Position numbers and translations under genes: made by a program. DNA of 64,000 nucleotides from Simmondsia chinensis (lineage: Eukaryota; Streptophyta; Magnoliopsida; Caryophyllales; Simmondsiaceae), in NCBI GenBank assembly GCA_018398585.1, contig JAGTTD010000006.1, positions 6,858,501-6,922,500 of the forward strand. Reading direction: 5' to 3'. Of this stretch, positions 53,551 to 64,000 are shown one piece after another (the first letter of the stretch is position 1; the number at the start of each line of letters is the position of its first letter). The notes beneath the pieces are model-generated. The model saw only the letters and a list, made by a program, of their open reading frames with translations. It had not been told where the DNA came from and ran no database searches.

Positions 53551-55270
53551 CTTCCCTTCAAGTTGGAACATGTAAATTTACATTAACCAACTTGCCAAGA
53601 AGAGATGAAAGAGACGGAGATCCAAGTACTTTTGAAGACATCCTTTAGCAACCCTGTCACGCGAACAAAAGAAAGACATTTCTTGGCCAATAATTTCTCA
53701 CAAACAAAGTGGCAATCTATCTCAATGTACTTCATTCTTTCATGAAACACATGATTAGAAACGATATGAAGGTTGCTTGGTTATCACAAAATAAGATAGC
53801 TAGACAACCAACATTAATTGCAATATATGACATAACCGAACTAATTCACTTGTTATTATTCCCATGGCACAATACTCAGCTTTTACTAAAGATCACAAAA
53901 CTACTAACTATTTCTTTGAACGCCATGAAAGAGGTGCACTTCCCATAAACACAGCAAACCCAATAGTGGAGCACCCAATGGTCGGACATCCAGCCCAATC
54001 GGCATTAAAATATGCCCATAAACCGAAATCACACTTGGTTGGTTAAAACGCTCCTCCTGGGGCCCCCTTTATGTACGTAAAACTCTATATGCCGCCTCTA
54101 AGTGAGGTTCTTGTGGATCATGCATAAATTAACAAAGAATTCAAACAATACGATTGATGTCAACACGAGTGATAGTTTAATATAATAGTCTATCCTCTAA
54201 ACTTCTATATTGTCCTAAGTCCTGCATTGGTTCTCCCACTCGATTTGCTAAATGGTAGCTCTGAACAGTAGAGGTTGGCACAGGTTTAGCGCACAACATA
54301 CGGCTTCACTTTAAATGTCCGACACATACTTATGTTGGCTTAGTACAAGACCATCTTTTGAGCAAGCCACTTCAATTCCTAGAAAATATTTTACGGCCTT
54401 AGGTCCTTGATACCTAACTTATGATCAGTAACAATCTTACCTTCTCTATGTGCTCTAAATTGTTTCCCATGATTATTACATCATTAACATAAAACAACAC
54501 CACAATAAAAAATGAATTATCAGAGAAAGTAAAAAGCAAATAATCGGAATTTGACTAATTAAAACTGATGCCAGTCAAGCGCAAGGTGAACTTCAGATTC
54601 CAGTTCTGAGATGTCTGTTTCAAAACATAAAGAGATTAATGAAGACGACAAACTTTACCCAAATGTTGTTCAAAACCCTGTTGAAGTTTCATATAAACTT
54701 CATCTCCTAAATCACCACGCAAAAATGCATTGTTAACATCTAATTGATGTATAACCCAACTTAGTTGTTGCAACAACCAAAACACAAGGAACGGTCACAA
54801 TTTAGCCACCGGGGCAAAAACATCACGATAATTCACTCCTTCAACCTGAGTAAAACCTTTAGCTACAAGACACGCCTTATGGCATTCAATACAACCATTA
54901 GATTTAAGCTTAACCTTATAGACCCACTTAGAATCTATGGCACATTTTCCCAGTGGAAATGGCTCCAAAGTCCATATTTTATTTTGCTCTAGCTCACCGA
55001 TCTACTTCTGCATTACCTCTCTCCAATATTGATATTGAATTGTCTGTTCAAAGCTCTTTAGCACATAATTGCGGTCAAGCAAAGCTAAAAGAGAATTAGC
55101 AAACCGAGCATCAGACACAAAATAGGATAAAGGATAACCCGTACCTGAGTTAACCGAACGAGTGGTAGCTCGAGGATGGGCTATAGATGATGGAACATCA
55201 CAAATAAAATCTTGATATTTAACCGGCATACAACAACCTCGCGCAGGCCTACCCGAGTCAGCTTCTGTCG
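53551..55270 (-). pseudogene. Copia RT and RNase H remnant
   Basis: Reading down from 55270: GRPARGC, MPVKYQDFICDVPSS, YREVM-type lead, then IDSKWVYKVKLKSNGCIE, HKACLVAKGFTQVEGVNYRD, FAPVAKL (about 54880-54800), [36 protein letters not shown], and the catalytic loop FYVNDVIIMGN, where the usual YVDD is YVND (one Asp lost). RNase H remnants extend to about 53560 (LFCDNQAT near 53800). Stops and shifts are frequent. Confidence 0.85.
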
Positions 55271-55303
55271 GCTGGCCCCCCTCTCGGCTCTGGTGGGTGT
55301 GAC

Positions 55304-56011
55304 TAGGGATGTTTATGGTTCGGTTAACTGTACCGGGAAATATTTCAGTTCAGTTAACTGTAACCAAAATACTCAAATATCTCTAACCGTTACCGTAACT
55401 GAAAGACTGGTTAACCGACTTTTGGTAAATCGGTAATTCAGTTTGGTTATGTCGGTTAACCGGTAACCAAAAAAGTAATATAATGCCTCTTTTATGTTAT
55501 ATGATCTATCTCCTTAATGGTTTGTAAATGTCCAAAAAATACATTAAACGTGAAAATATTCAATAAATTATGAGCTTATTATACAATTCTAAAAAAATTA
55601 AATGTATAGTATATTATTTTAACCAATATGTGAACAAGCGAATATCACTAAATTGTAGCAAAATAGTGCTTAATTAGTATTTGGGATATAATAATGAGGC
55701 ACGAATACTCCACGATAGGAGATGAACTAGGAGGAAAAAAAAAAGAGATGTTAATCATGCATTATAGAAGAGTCATTTACATGGTAGAAAAACATACTTA
55801 GTAAACAATATGATATTATGAACATGTGAAAATATATACATGATATATATTATTTCGGTAAATCAGTTAACCGAAATGGAGAAAATCACTAACTGTTACC
55901 GTCCCGAAATACGTCAAATTTTTCAGTTCGGTTAATCGAACCGGAAATTCGGTATGGTTAACAGCATTTTCGGGTCGGTATTTTGGTTACGGATTTTTTT
56001 GAACACTGCTA
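55304..56011. mobile_element. hAT-type MITE with GGTTAACCG arms, inserted in the copia pol
   Basis: 708 bp. Ends TAGGGATGTTTA and, reversed, TAGCAGTGTTCA. Exact 8-bp duplication GGTGTGAC (55296-55303 and 56012-56019). Both arms carry GGTTCGGTTAACTG/CAGTTCGGTTAATCG motifs in inverted order; the middle is AT-rich. It is unrelated in sequence to the GAGCTCG family. It interrupts the copia between integrase and RT. Confidence 0.88.
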
Positions 56012-56019
56012 GGTGTGAC

Positions 56020-57560
56020 TGACACTATCCTAGTGTCAGTCACCTAACCCTGCATCATTGTCAGACGATGCTCCGGCTGTGGCCAAAAGTTTCAGATCTC
56101 AAACATCATCGTCTACAATTCCTGTTAAATTAATATGCATATTTTAACTGATATTTTGCTCCTACTTCTCTAGTTACGGAAACTTATCTTCGAGAAAGAT
56201 TACATCACGACACACCTTAATTTTTCCATTAGCTAAATTAAAAACTTTATATCCTTTCTTCCCGTAAGAATACCCGATAAATATACATCGACTTGTATGA
56301 TTCCCAAATTTATCCTTACTCCAATCTTTAACGTGAACACAACGCAAAGACTCAAAAACAAGCAAATGACTACAAGGTGGTCTTTTACCTAGTAATACTT
56401 CATAAGGACAATGATTTTGTAATCGTGGCATTGGAGTAAGATTAATCAAGTAGATTGCTGTGAGTAGACATTCTCCCCAAAACCGTTTAGGGAGACTGAC
56501 CGGTCTCAAAACACAAAGCACAAGCTATCTCCAAAAGATGACGATGCTTCACTTCACTACCCCATTTTGTTGAGGTGTATCATTACATGAATTATGAATC
56601 TAGATTCCCCTTCCTGCATAAAATTCAAGTAACAGTCCAAAGAGAAATTCCTAACAGTTATCACTTCGAACTTGCTTTGCCTGCAAACCATACTGAGTTT
56701 ATACTAAATGGCAGAAATCCACAAGAATTTTGTGAGACTAAAATTTGTATCGCATAAAATACACTTAAGTACATCTACTAAAGTCATCAATAATCGTGAG
56801 TAAAACTCAAGCACTAGTTAAAGACACCGCGCAATATTGTCCCCTTATATTGCAATGAATCAAATCAAAACAAGCACTAGTATTTGTAATAGAAACTGGA
56901 AAGGGTAAATATGTCTGCCTCACATGGTAACATGAATCACAAACTACATCAAAATGAGTTCCAAAATCCAAATGCGAAAAACTTGATAACTTGAAAAACA
57001 TGACATGTCCCAACCTACGACACCACAAAATAGCTTCTTTTGTAGAACCTCCAACATGAGCAGCCTTTGGAGAGGGACCAGTCTCCAAGTTGTATAGCGC
57101 ATCTTGTTTTGTACCCCCTCTATTTAGACTCCTTGATGGTAGATCCTGTATCACACAAAATTTAGAGGAAAATGCCAATGCACAATTTCTATCTCTAGTT
57201 AGCTTGCTTACAAAAAGTAAATTGCAATTAAAACCTGAAACTTTCAAGACATTCTCGAGACTAAGAATGCTAGAAATAGTTGCATGCCCGATGTGAGACA
57301 TGGGCAATAAAGATACGTTTGGAAGTCTAGTAGGTTTAACAATGATATTAACATAAGCGTCGTCCAAGACAAAATTAGAAGATGTCATATGATCTGACGC
57401 GCCGGTATCAATTATCCACGCATTATTATTAAATGTTGCCTGACCTGTTAGATTAACACATAGAGAGCTACTCTCGAGACTAAGGAGAGTCAACAATCGT
57501 CGATGCTGGGACGTGGTAAGGCCAGTCATGGGACTGTCAGAAGGCTCGGTCTCTATCGGG
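56020..57560 (-). pseudogene. Copia protease and integrase remnant
   Basis: At 57529-56807 the protease site AWIIDTGASDHMTSSNFVLD and the pre-integrase zinc part (LWCRRLGHVMFFKLSSFSHL, CDSCYHVRQTYLPFPVS) are in one 240-codon frame. At 56521-56174 the integrase end reads LPKRFWGECLLTAIYLINLT, HCPYEVLLGKRPPCSHLLVF, SRCIFIGYSYGKKGYKVFN. The core DDE part between (56807-56530) is broken by stops and shifts. The zinc-binding His/Cys set seems complete (RRLGH, CDSC). Confidence 0.86.
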
Positions 57561-58250
57561 CTCTAGTAGCAGGCAATTATGCTACTATAGTGGTGGTTGT
57601 GGCTGCTGAAAACCACCGTTAGAGGCGCATTGCTTCCATCCTATGGGGTATCCAATCAATTCGTAGCAACGATCTTTTGTATGTCCCTGTTTTTTACAAT
57701 GAAAATAAAAAAACCAATTATTACCCTTTAGAGGTGGTCCATTTGTCACAGACGAACCACCTCCTCCCACATTATTCCCTTTAATGACAAGAGCTGCAGC
57801 CTTAGGAACAATCACATTATCGGAAGCAACACTTTGCTACTTCTCTTCTTGACAAAGGGTGGAGTAAGCACTACGGAATAGGCTTTTATTCATTAGTTGG
57901 GAATGCACAATTGAAAAGGATTGGTCTAAATCCATTAACAAATCGAACCCTCTCCGTGTCTCTAATTGCCGCAGGGACTTGGGCGAATCCACAAGTACAT
58001 GGAGGAATGGCGGCAAGGGTATAAAGCTCATTCCATAATGACCTCAGTTTTGTGACATAGTCAAATATGGGCATGTTCTCTTGTTTTAAATGTGAAATTT
58101 TGCGCTTAATTTCATAAACGCGAGGAGCATTTCTTTGAGAAAAACGTTCATTCAAATCCAGCTATATATGATGCCAAGTCTCAAAATAGACAATGCTAGC
58201 TTTGATCTCTTTTCAAATAGAGTTGAAAAGCCATGAAGAAACAATTGAAT
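57561..58250 (-). pseudogene. Copia gag remnant
   Basis: At 58155-57886 the frame has MNERFSQRNAPRVYEIKRKI, SHLKQENMPIFDYVTKLRSL, WNELYTLAAI, ERVRFVNGFRP (capsid, UBN2-type). At 57815-57585 a zinc knuckle FHCKKQGHTKDRCYELIGYP follows KGNNWFF. A shift near 57860 and stops divide them. Just upstream (58300-58400) a 47-bp block (AAACCAATTTTACAT, AAACTTTAAAAATCA) is duplicated in tandem. Confidence 0.82.
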
Positions 58251-59023
58251 TACAAGCACTCTAATTCTAAAAATCTGGAGAATCCACATCTAGTTTTATA
58301 ATAGACCCATCAAGAAAACCAATTTTACATTAGTTTAAAAACTTTAAAAATCAGGAAAACCAATTTTACATTTAGTTTTAAAAACTTTAAAAATCAAACG
58401 CTTCCATGCTGGAAAGTTAGGTCCGGTTAAAATATCTTAAACCAAAATTAGCCCCGGATGATCCGAGGGGTGAAGATAATAGCGAGAGTTTGCATCAGGA
58501 ACTCTCACTGAAACAAAAACTGGTGTATCATTTTGACTCTAATTTTCTTCCGACATCATAAAACAAAAACGCAAACAATTCACAAATGAAACAATAGACA
58601 AGAGAAGAGATAAAAAGGTTTTGGCTGACAGACGATCGGCCGACCCCCAAGACCAAAAAATGCGTGACTATTGATCCACAGCTTGCTCTGATACCATATA
58701 AAATAATATAAAGACTTAAAATAAAACTTAGAACAATCAAGGAAGAGTACAAGAGATGGGAGAAACTTTACCCACCAAGTCATAAGCCTATTTATACTAC
58801 AAAACAAGAAAGCCAAAAACCCAGGATTTATACAATAAAATAAGAAATAAAAAGTAAAACTTGCTGTCAAGGACATTCACAGCCGGTTACCCAGAGAAGA
58901 AGGGGCACCGTGAATTCCCAATTCAGATTGCCTAATCACTAGTCTATAATCCCCTATTTATTGCACTACCCATTTACTCCACTACTAGATACATACTAAA
59001 TACATGTAAAATATAAAGAAAAA

Positions 59024-59378
59024 TGTTGAGATCAATGCTAGCTCATAAAACTAAATCTAATTTAAATATATATGTCTAATTTAAGTGGATTGAATGTGAG
59101 GTTACAAATTAATTAGTTATTAAAAATGAGTGGTTTGTATTATATTTGGGTTATTATAAATACCCGTGACCTTAAACCTTAAATGTAATCGAGAATGTAA
59201 AATAAATAAGACAAAAGTCTTATATATATATGTATATACAAGGTTGTAGTTTTGTTATTGAGAGTTTTATCGTAATATTCTCAATTAAATAAAGTTTTGT
59301 GTTGTGTCTCCAATTTTGTGTGAATTTCTTCTTTGAGATATAAAATTTAGAATTATATATTCTAAATTTTCTTCAACA
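59024..59378 (+). repeat. 5' LTR of the truncated copia
   Basis: 355 bp, TGTTGAGATC to TCTTCAACA, followed by the tRNA-Met PBS. TATA-like TTATAAATACCCG at about 59153 and A-rich AATAAATAAG near 59203. No partner LTR in the window. Confidence 0.85.
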
Positions 59379-59453
59379 ATTGGTATCAGAGCCACGGTGT
59401 AAGATTTGTCAAGACAAGCTTGTTTTTCACATAGTCAAACTCTTGTTGGCATA

Positions 59454-60514
59454 ATGGGTGATCTTCAAGTAGTTGGAGGAATCAAAAAGCTCAACAACAC
59501 AAACTACACCACGTGGGTAACATGTATGGAGTCTTACCTACAAGGTCACGACCTTTGGGAGATTGTCGGTGGTGGTGAAGTTACACAACCGGCAGCAGAA
59601 GATGCCAATGGCATCTTGCGGAAGTGGAAAATTAAAGCAGGCAAAGCAATGTTTGCTTTAAAGACCACAGTTGAAGAAGAAATGTTGGAGCACATACGCG
59701 ATGCTAAAACACCGAAGGAAGCATGGGACACTTTTGTTACACTCTTTTCAAAGAAGAGTGATACAAGACTGCAAATTCTCGAAAACGAGCTGATATCGAT
59801 GGCGCAACGTGACATGACGATTGCCCAATTTTTTCACAAGGTGAAATCAATATGCCGTGAAATTTCTGTTTTAGATCCAACAGCGTCTATCGGGGATGCC
59901 GGGATAAAGAGATTAATTATCCATGGTTTAAAACCCGAATACTGAGGGTTTGTTTCCGCTATACAGGGATGGCCGACACAACCATCAATTGTTGAGTTTG
60001 AAAATTTGCTTGCTGGTCAAGAAGCTATGGCCAAGCAAATGGGAGTAGTCTTGTTGAAGAGTGAAGAGGAAGCGCTCTACACCAACAAAAGCAACGGTAA
60101 GCGACATAGTAATGGTGGATCTAAAAAGGATGGTGAAAAGAAGTATCACCAAGGAAAGGAAGACTCTCATCAATGGGGAGCTTCGAAGAATCGCGGTAAT
60201 ATTAAAAAGTTCAATGGCAAGTGTTACAATTGCGGGAAAATGGGCCACATGGCAAAAGACTGTTGGTCGAAGAAAAATCCTGTTGAAAGTAATACTGTTA
60301 CTTCTACTTCTAAGGAAAACGAAGATGGTTCGGATGCCGAAGCGCTTTTCGCTATGGAGAAAGAAGACTTAGCTCTCATGGCAACAACATCAGAAAAGAT
60401 TGACTACAAGACTGACTGGATTGTAGATTCAGGCTGCTCAAATCACATGACAGGTGATAAACAGATGTTGCAAAAATTGTCTGAGTATAAGGGAGGTCGT
60501 ATGTTGCAAAACAA
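59454..60514 (+). pseudogene. Copia gag and protease start, one nonsense codon
   Basis: The Met at 59454 (MGDLQVVGGIKKLNNTNYTT) is chosen as the normal copia gag start; the upstream Met at 59406 lies in the leader. Capsid: WVTCMESYLQGHDLWEIVGG, AKTPKEAWDTFVTLFSKKSD, ELISMAQRDMTIAQFFHKVK. A TGA at 59942 replaces the Arg expected after KPEY; the same frame then continues ([20 protein letters not shown]) through the zinc knuckle [15 protein letters not shown] (60223 on) to the protease site [20 protein letters not shown], and is cut off at KGGRMLQNK. Only one stop in over 1 kb, so it is young compared with the copia it sits in. Confidence 0.88.
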
Positions 60515-60553
60515 ATGTAAAATATAAAGAAAAATACATTGACAAATTCAGCA

Positions 60554-61633
60554 AGTCTAGTGGGAGATCATGTATTAGGTAGTTGTTTGTCTGGGTGGAA
60601 GCAGCTAGGTTCATAAAAACCTAATGGACCTAATTCGCTGTCAAAATTGTACCTTATGATTTTGAGAGTTTAATGTCGTAATTTCATGAGAACTTGCCAT
60701 AAGGAACAAGCATAATAATAGATTATCACATTGTGGACGAGCTATTTTTCTTAAGCTAGACCTGTCGCTACACTAGTAGAAATCGATAATGACAATCCTT
60801 TGCCAAGAATAATTGAACTCTGATAATTCTGTTGTAGTTTGAGAGATTATACACTAGAAGGATCTCAAATAATTATCCACCTAGAGTGAAAATGAACAAA
60901 TGTTCAATTAATTACTCGTGTTCGAAGCAGACTAGTGTGACATTCATGTGTGATTTAGGGTAAGCACGAGCATGAAGAAGCTATACTTGTTAACAATCAC
61001 GAACAGTTAGATAAAAATTCATCAGAAGTTTCAAGTTAAGAACTCGTAAATGGCTTGATATTAGTTTAACAATAGATTGATAATGACTCAATAGTAAGTT
61101 ATATGAGTGATTAAATTTGTTATTAATTAAGTGCTATTTTTATTTTTATTTTTATAGTTTTATGAATTTATCATTTTCCAATCATTTAAGTGACAAAAAT
61201 GGATTTCTATTTGAAATTGGGTGATAGAGTTTCCAAGTTTTAACTTAGATGATCAACTTGTCAATTTTAAACTATCCGAACGACCAAATGGAATTTTTAT
61301 TTGGAGTTGAATGATTAAATCTTCAAAATTTGACTCATATGACCAATTTATCTATTTTTGCCCACTTTAATTTAGTGGCCAAAAGGGGACTTAAGGCACA
61401 ATCATTCTATCCCCAAAGGTTTAGCCTTGAATATTATGCATCATGACATTAGATATGGGATTTGAATGCTGACAACGGGCAAAACAATTTCTTGGAGCAA
61501 CTAGTAAGTCGATCTATGAGCCCCAACGTAACTTGTTACACATCATAAGCGGCTCATGTAAGTTGGGGACTAGTCAAGGTGTGTATGAATTGGCTCCGTG
61601 ACACCTCAATCCCACATTGGATGAACTTCACGC
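60554..61633. other. Spacer with degraded repeats
   Basis: 60960-61105 is a degraded GAGCTCG-type hAT MITE (ACAATCACGAACAGTTAGAT, TTGATATTAGTTTAACAATA). 61150-61395 shares the GACCAAAT/GGGGACTTAAG repeat with 43960-44150. The rest (60554-60950, 61400-61633) shows nothing I recognise; no gene. Confidence 0.5.
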
Positions 61634-62285
61634 TGTTGGGGTCAAGGCACCTAAACCCAATTCAAATCGACCACTCAAGCCAATTTCAATGATAGATATA
61701 AATCACAGGGCACACCAATATCACCAAATATCAACAACGAAATAAATATATGAAAATTAAATCAACACTAGATATAACGTGGAAAACCCTCCAGTGTAGA
61801 GGGAAAAACCACGGGGCAAACCGACAGCAAAATCCACTATAGAAAATAGCAATTACAACGTTTATGGTTTCAAGATGTTTGCCCTAACTTGAAACCTACA
61901 AGCAAATTGAGTGATACAAGGATTAACTCCCCGGGCCTGAGAATAATTGATTCTCTCGATCAATTAACTCCAATCAATGCCTAGAATCTCCACTCCAAAT
62001 TACTCCAAGATCGAAAAACCCGATCTCACCGTTGTCGTCTCGAAGAACTCCTCTCGGTTCTTCTCAATTTACCGCACACTAGCACTCTCATGCTTACAAC
62101 CCTCAAATTGCCGCCGCCACTATTACGTCCTCCTTTTTTCCTATATATATATATATATATATATATAAGCCCTAAGGCTTATTTGAAGCATGGGCTTATT
62201 AGCTCATTTAATTCTCTTTTATTTTTCAACCCAAAATAAATTATAATTAGTGAGCTGGACCATAATATATATTAGGTACGCCACA
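61634..62285 (-). repeat. 3' LTR of the Tork/Tnt1-like copia
   Basis: 652 bp. TG and CA ends are present. An AT-dinucleotide run (62142-62166) lies near the U3 end, and GTGGAAAACCCTCCAGTG with AAAAACCACGG (61780-61815) resembles common copia LTR motifs. The left boundary is inferred from the TG end because the partner LTR is outside the window. Confidence 0.7.
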
Positions 62286-62324
62286 AATCTCCCCCTCCAG
62301 TCACCACGAGGAGGAGAAAACTCC

Positions 62325-63986
62325 ACATCAAGTTATTTGGAGTCTATACCGGCCATCCTAGTGCACAACTCCACTTTGCCACTAGGAACCACCTTGGTCA
62401 AACATATCAGCCATGTTCTTATCAGTGTGAATCTTCTTCAGTATCATCAGCTTTTCTTCAATAACAGAATCCAACCAATGATATCTCACATCAATATGCT
62501 TCGTGCGGGCATGGTACATGGAATTCTTACTCAGGTCCATCGCACTCTGACTGTCACAAAATACCACATACTCTTTCTATTTCAGACCAAACTCTTGAAG
62601 AAACCTCTTCATCCACAACATTTCCTTTCCTGCTTCAACAGCAGCAATATATTCGGCTTCAGTAGTGGAGAGAGCAACACACTTCTGCAACCTGGACTGC
62701 CAAGACACAGCTCCCCCTGCAAAAGTAAACAAATACCTTGAAGGAGACTTCCTACTATCAAGACATCCTGCCATATCAGAATCTGTATACCCTTTAAGAA
62801 TTGGTCCCGAGCCACCAAAACTCAAACACTGTTTTGATGTACCCCACAAATATCTAAAGATCCACTTCACTGCTTCGCAATGAGCTTTCCCTGGATTTGA
62901 CAGAAACCTGCTCACAACACCCACAGCATGAGCAATATTTGGCCTGGTGTAAACCATAGCATACATCAAAGACCCAACAGCAGAGGAGTAAGGAATAGAA
63001 GACATCTCTTCTTTCTCTTTCTTGGTAACAGGACAAGACTGTTTACTCAATTTAAAATGTGAGGCAAGAGATGTGCTAACTGGTTTAGTACTCTTCATGT
63101 TGAATCTTTCAAGCACCCGTTCAACATACTTTTCTTGTGACAACCACAACTTTCCAGCCTCTCTATCACGGGTAACCTCCATACCCAAAATTTGCTTCGC
63201 TGGACCCAAGTCTTTCATTTCAAAAGACTTTGACAACTCCTCTTTAATCCTTCGAATCATATCTGCATCTTGACCAACAATTAACATATCATCAACATAA
63301 AGTAGTAAAATAATGAAATTACCTCCAGCGAATTTTCTGATATACACATAATGATCTGCAGTTGTTTTCTTAGACCCTTGACCCACCATAAAGGAGTCAA
63401 ACTTCTTGTACCACTGTTTAGGATCCTGTTTCAAACCATACAAGCTCTTCTTCAATATGCAAACCAAGTGCTCTTTACCCTGAACCTCATATCCTTCAGG
63501 CTGCTTCATGTAGATCTCCTCTTGCAAGTCACCATGGAGAAATGCAATCTTCACATCTAATTGTTCAAGCTCAAAATTCATACTAGCTTCCATACCTAGT
63601 ACCACTCGAATGGAACTCATTTTCACAACAGGAGCAAAGATCTCATCAAAGTCAATCCCTTTCTTTCGATTGAAACCTTTCACCACCAAATGAGCTTTAT
63701 GTTTCACAACTTTATCGCCATTCTTTTTCAGCTTGAACACCAACTTATTCTGAAGTGCTTTTCTGCCTGTAGGAAGATCAACCAGCTCATAGGTTCCATT
63801 CTTCTCTAAAGAATTCATCTCTTCATCCATGGCTTTGACCCAATTATCCTTGTCTTCATGAGTCTGCACTTCTTGGTAGCTCTCTGGCTCCCCCTCATTA
63901 GTAAGGCAAATATAATCAGAACTCGAATACCACGTAGACGGTCTACGCTCTCTATCAAATCTTCTCAACTGAGGCTCAGCAGTCAC
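62325..63986 (-). CDS. Copia reverse transcriptase and RNase H, partial, one stop
   Basis: A 469-codon open frame enters from the window edge (coding continues upstream; the Met at 63986 is internal). RT: NWVKAMDEEMNSLEKNGTYE, HLVVKGFNRKKGIDFDEIFA, PVVKMSSIRVVLGMEASMNF, LEQLDVKIAFLHGDLQEEIY, KSLYGLKQDPKQWYKKFDSF and intact catalytic LLYVDDMLIVG (about 63285). RNase H: GYTDSDMAGCLDSRKSPSRY, ALSTTEAEYIAAVEAGKEML and, past a TAG at 62574-62576, FCDSQSAMDLSKNSMYHART, KHIDVRYHWL, ending near 62325. DVKIAF keeps the motif A Asp. The single TAG at a normally Gln/Lys position is the only break seen. It would copy element RNA to DNA. Confidence 0.92.
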
Positions 63987-64000
63987 TGGTTCGGGGGCTG

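Larger units (their letters stand above)
59024..60514 (+). mobile_element. 3'-truncated Ty1/copia element (LTR, gag, protease start)
   Basis: Begins exactly at an LTR start (TGTTGAGATCAATG) and includes LTR 59024-59378, PBS TGGTATCAGAGCC (59381-59393), gag and the first part of protease, then stops at 60514. No integrase, RT or 3' LTR. A 20-bp direct repeat of host sequence flanks it, much longer than the 5 bp expected for copia integration. Confidence 0.85.
52108..60553 (-). mobile_element. Old Ty1/copia element, heavily interrupted
   Basis: It lies on the minus strand. The 3' LTR is 52108-53550 (left part truncated, with a MITE inside). Next to it on the internal side is the polypurine-like GAAGGGAAG (minus strand). 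Internal gag-pol is at 53551-58680. PBS GCTCTGATACCA lies on the plus strand (58685-58696). The 5' LTR is 58697-59023 plus 60515-60553 (split by a truncated copia). Insertions: MITE 52138-53344 (with hAT MITE 52585-53150), MITE 55304-56011, copia 59024-60514. Pairwise LTR comparison confirms the insertion in the 3' LTR. TSD of the copia itself not found because the left LTR is truncated. Confidence 0.85.
58697..60553 (-). repeat. Copia 5' LTR, split by a 3'-truncated copia element
   Basis: 58697-59023 plus 60515-60553 (ends AAATTCAGCA). The break lies in ATGTAAAATATAAAGAAAAA, which is present on both sides of the insert (59004-59023 and 60515-60534). Confidence 0.78.
61634..64000 (-). mobile_element. 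Ty1/copia element (Tork/Tnt1-like), 3' part, continues past the window
   Basis: Minus strand. 3' LTR 61634-62285 (TGTTGGGG to GCCACA on the plus strand), preceded on the coding strand by the purine tract GGAGGGGGAGATT (62285-62297). Coding sequence for RT and RNase H runs from the right edge to about 62320. The rest of pol, gag and the 5' LTR lie beyond 64000. Coding condition is the best in the window. Confidence 0.9.

Noticed and set aside
62142..62166. AT-dinucleotide run as a matrix attachment site
   Set aside because: A short microsatellite inside an LTR; nothing else supports a special role.
62250..63560. Plus-strand frames up to 163 codons
   Set aside because: Antisense to the copia RT/RNase H.
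59454..63986. The 59-60.5 kb gag and the 62-64 kb RT as halves of one inverted element
   Set aside because: The LTRs differ (TGTTGAGATC against TGTGGCGTACC when read in coding direction), so these are two separate copia families.

Overview
This is plant nuclear DNA, most likely from a eudicot, made almost entirely of transposable elements in different states of decay. The evidence is Ty1/copia elements including a Sirevirus-type one, a Ty3/gypsy chromovirus, an L1-type LINE with a C-terminal RNase H, a plant RTE-type LINE, hAT and Mutator-like MITEs, and tRNA-Met primer binding sites (TGGTATCAGAG) next to LTRs. I found no convincing host gene, rRNA array, CRISPR or bacterial feature. The species cannot be named from this sequence.

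Layout. 1-5.7 kb: GAGCTCG-rich hAT-type MITEs, a decayed hAT transposase gene, a gypsy integrase scrap, a LINE RNase H scrap and a Mutator-like MITE. 5.7-16.3 kb: a nest with each level bounded by its own target-site duplication (TSD): Mutator-like MITE (9-bp TSD) holding a full-length RTE LINE (about 20-bp TSD) holding a chromovirus (5-bp TSD). 16.6-21.5 kb: an L1-type LINE. 21.5-25.3 kb: a 5'-truncated RTE tail, then a decayed gypsy element whose 5' LTR carries a 5S rRNA-headed SINE. 25.3-28.5 kb: AT-rich DNA with one tRNA-type SINE. 28.5-43.7 kb: a 15-kb Sirevirus-like copia with two short gypsy-type elements inside it, both lacking RT and integrase. 45.0-50.0 kb: a copia element with both LTRs. 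51.2-52.1 kb: a MITE holding a second 5S-headed SINE. 52.1-60.6 kb: an old copia on the minus strand carrying two separate MITE insertions (one itself holding a hAT MITE) and, in its 5' LTR, a 3'-truncated copia. 61.6-64 kb: the 3' part of a nearly intact copia that runs off the window.

The most interesting signal is a two-part SINE, seen twice. A nearly complete 5S rRNA sequence, with its internal Pol III promoter, is fused to a roughly 130-bp tail ending in TTG repeats. The same tail is the 3' end of the full-length RTE LINE in this window, so the window holds both the parasite (SINE) and its likely enzyme-donating partner (LINE). One copy has clear 19-bp TSDs, showing that the 5S part and the LINE tail moved as one unit. 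Coding sequences throughout belong to transposons and nearly all carry stops, frameshifts or lost catalytic residues.
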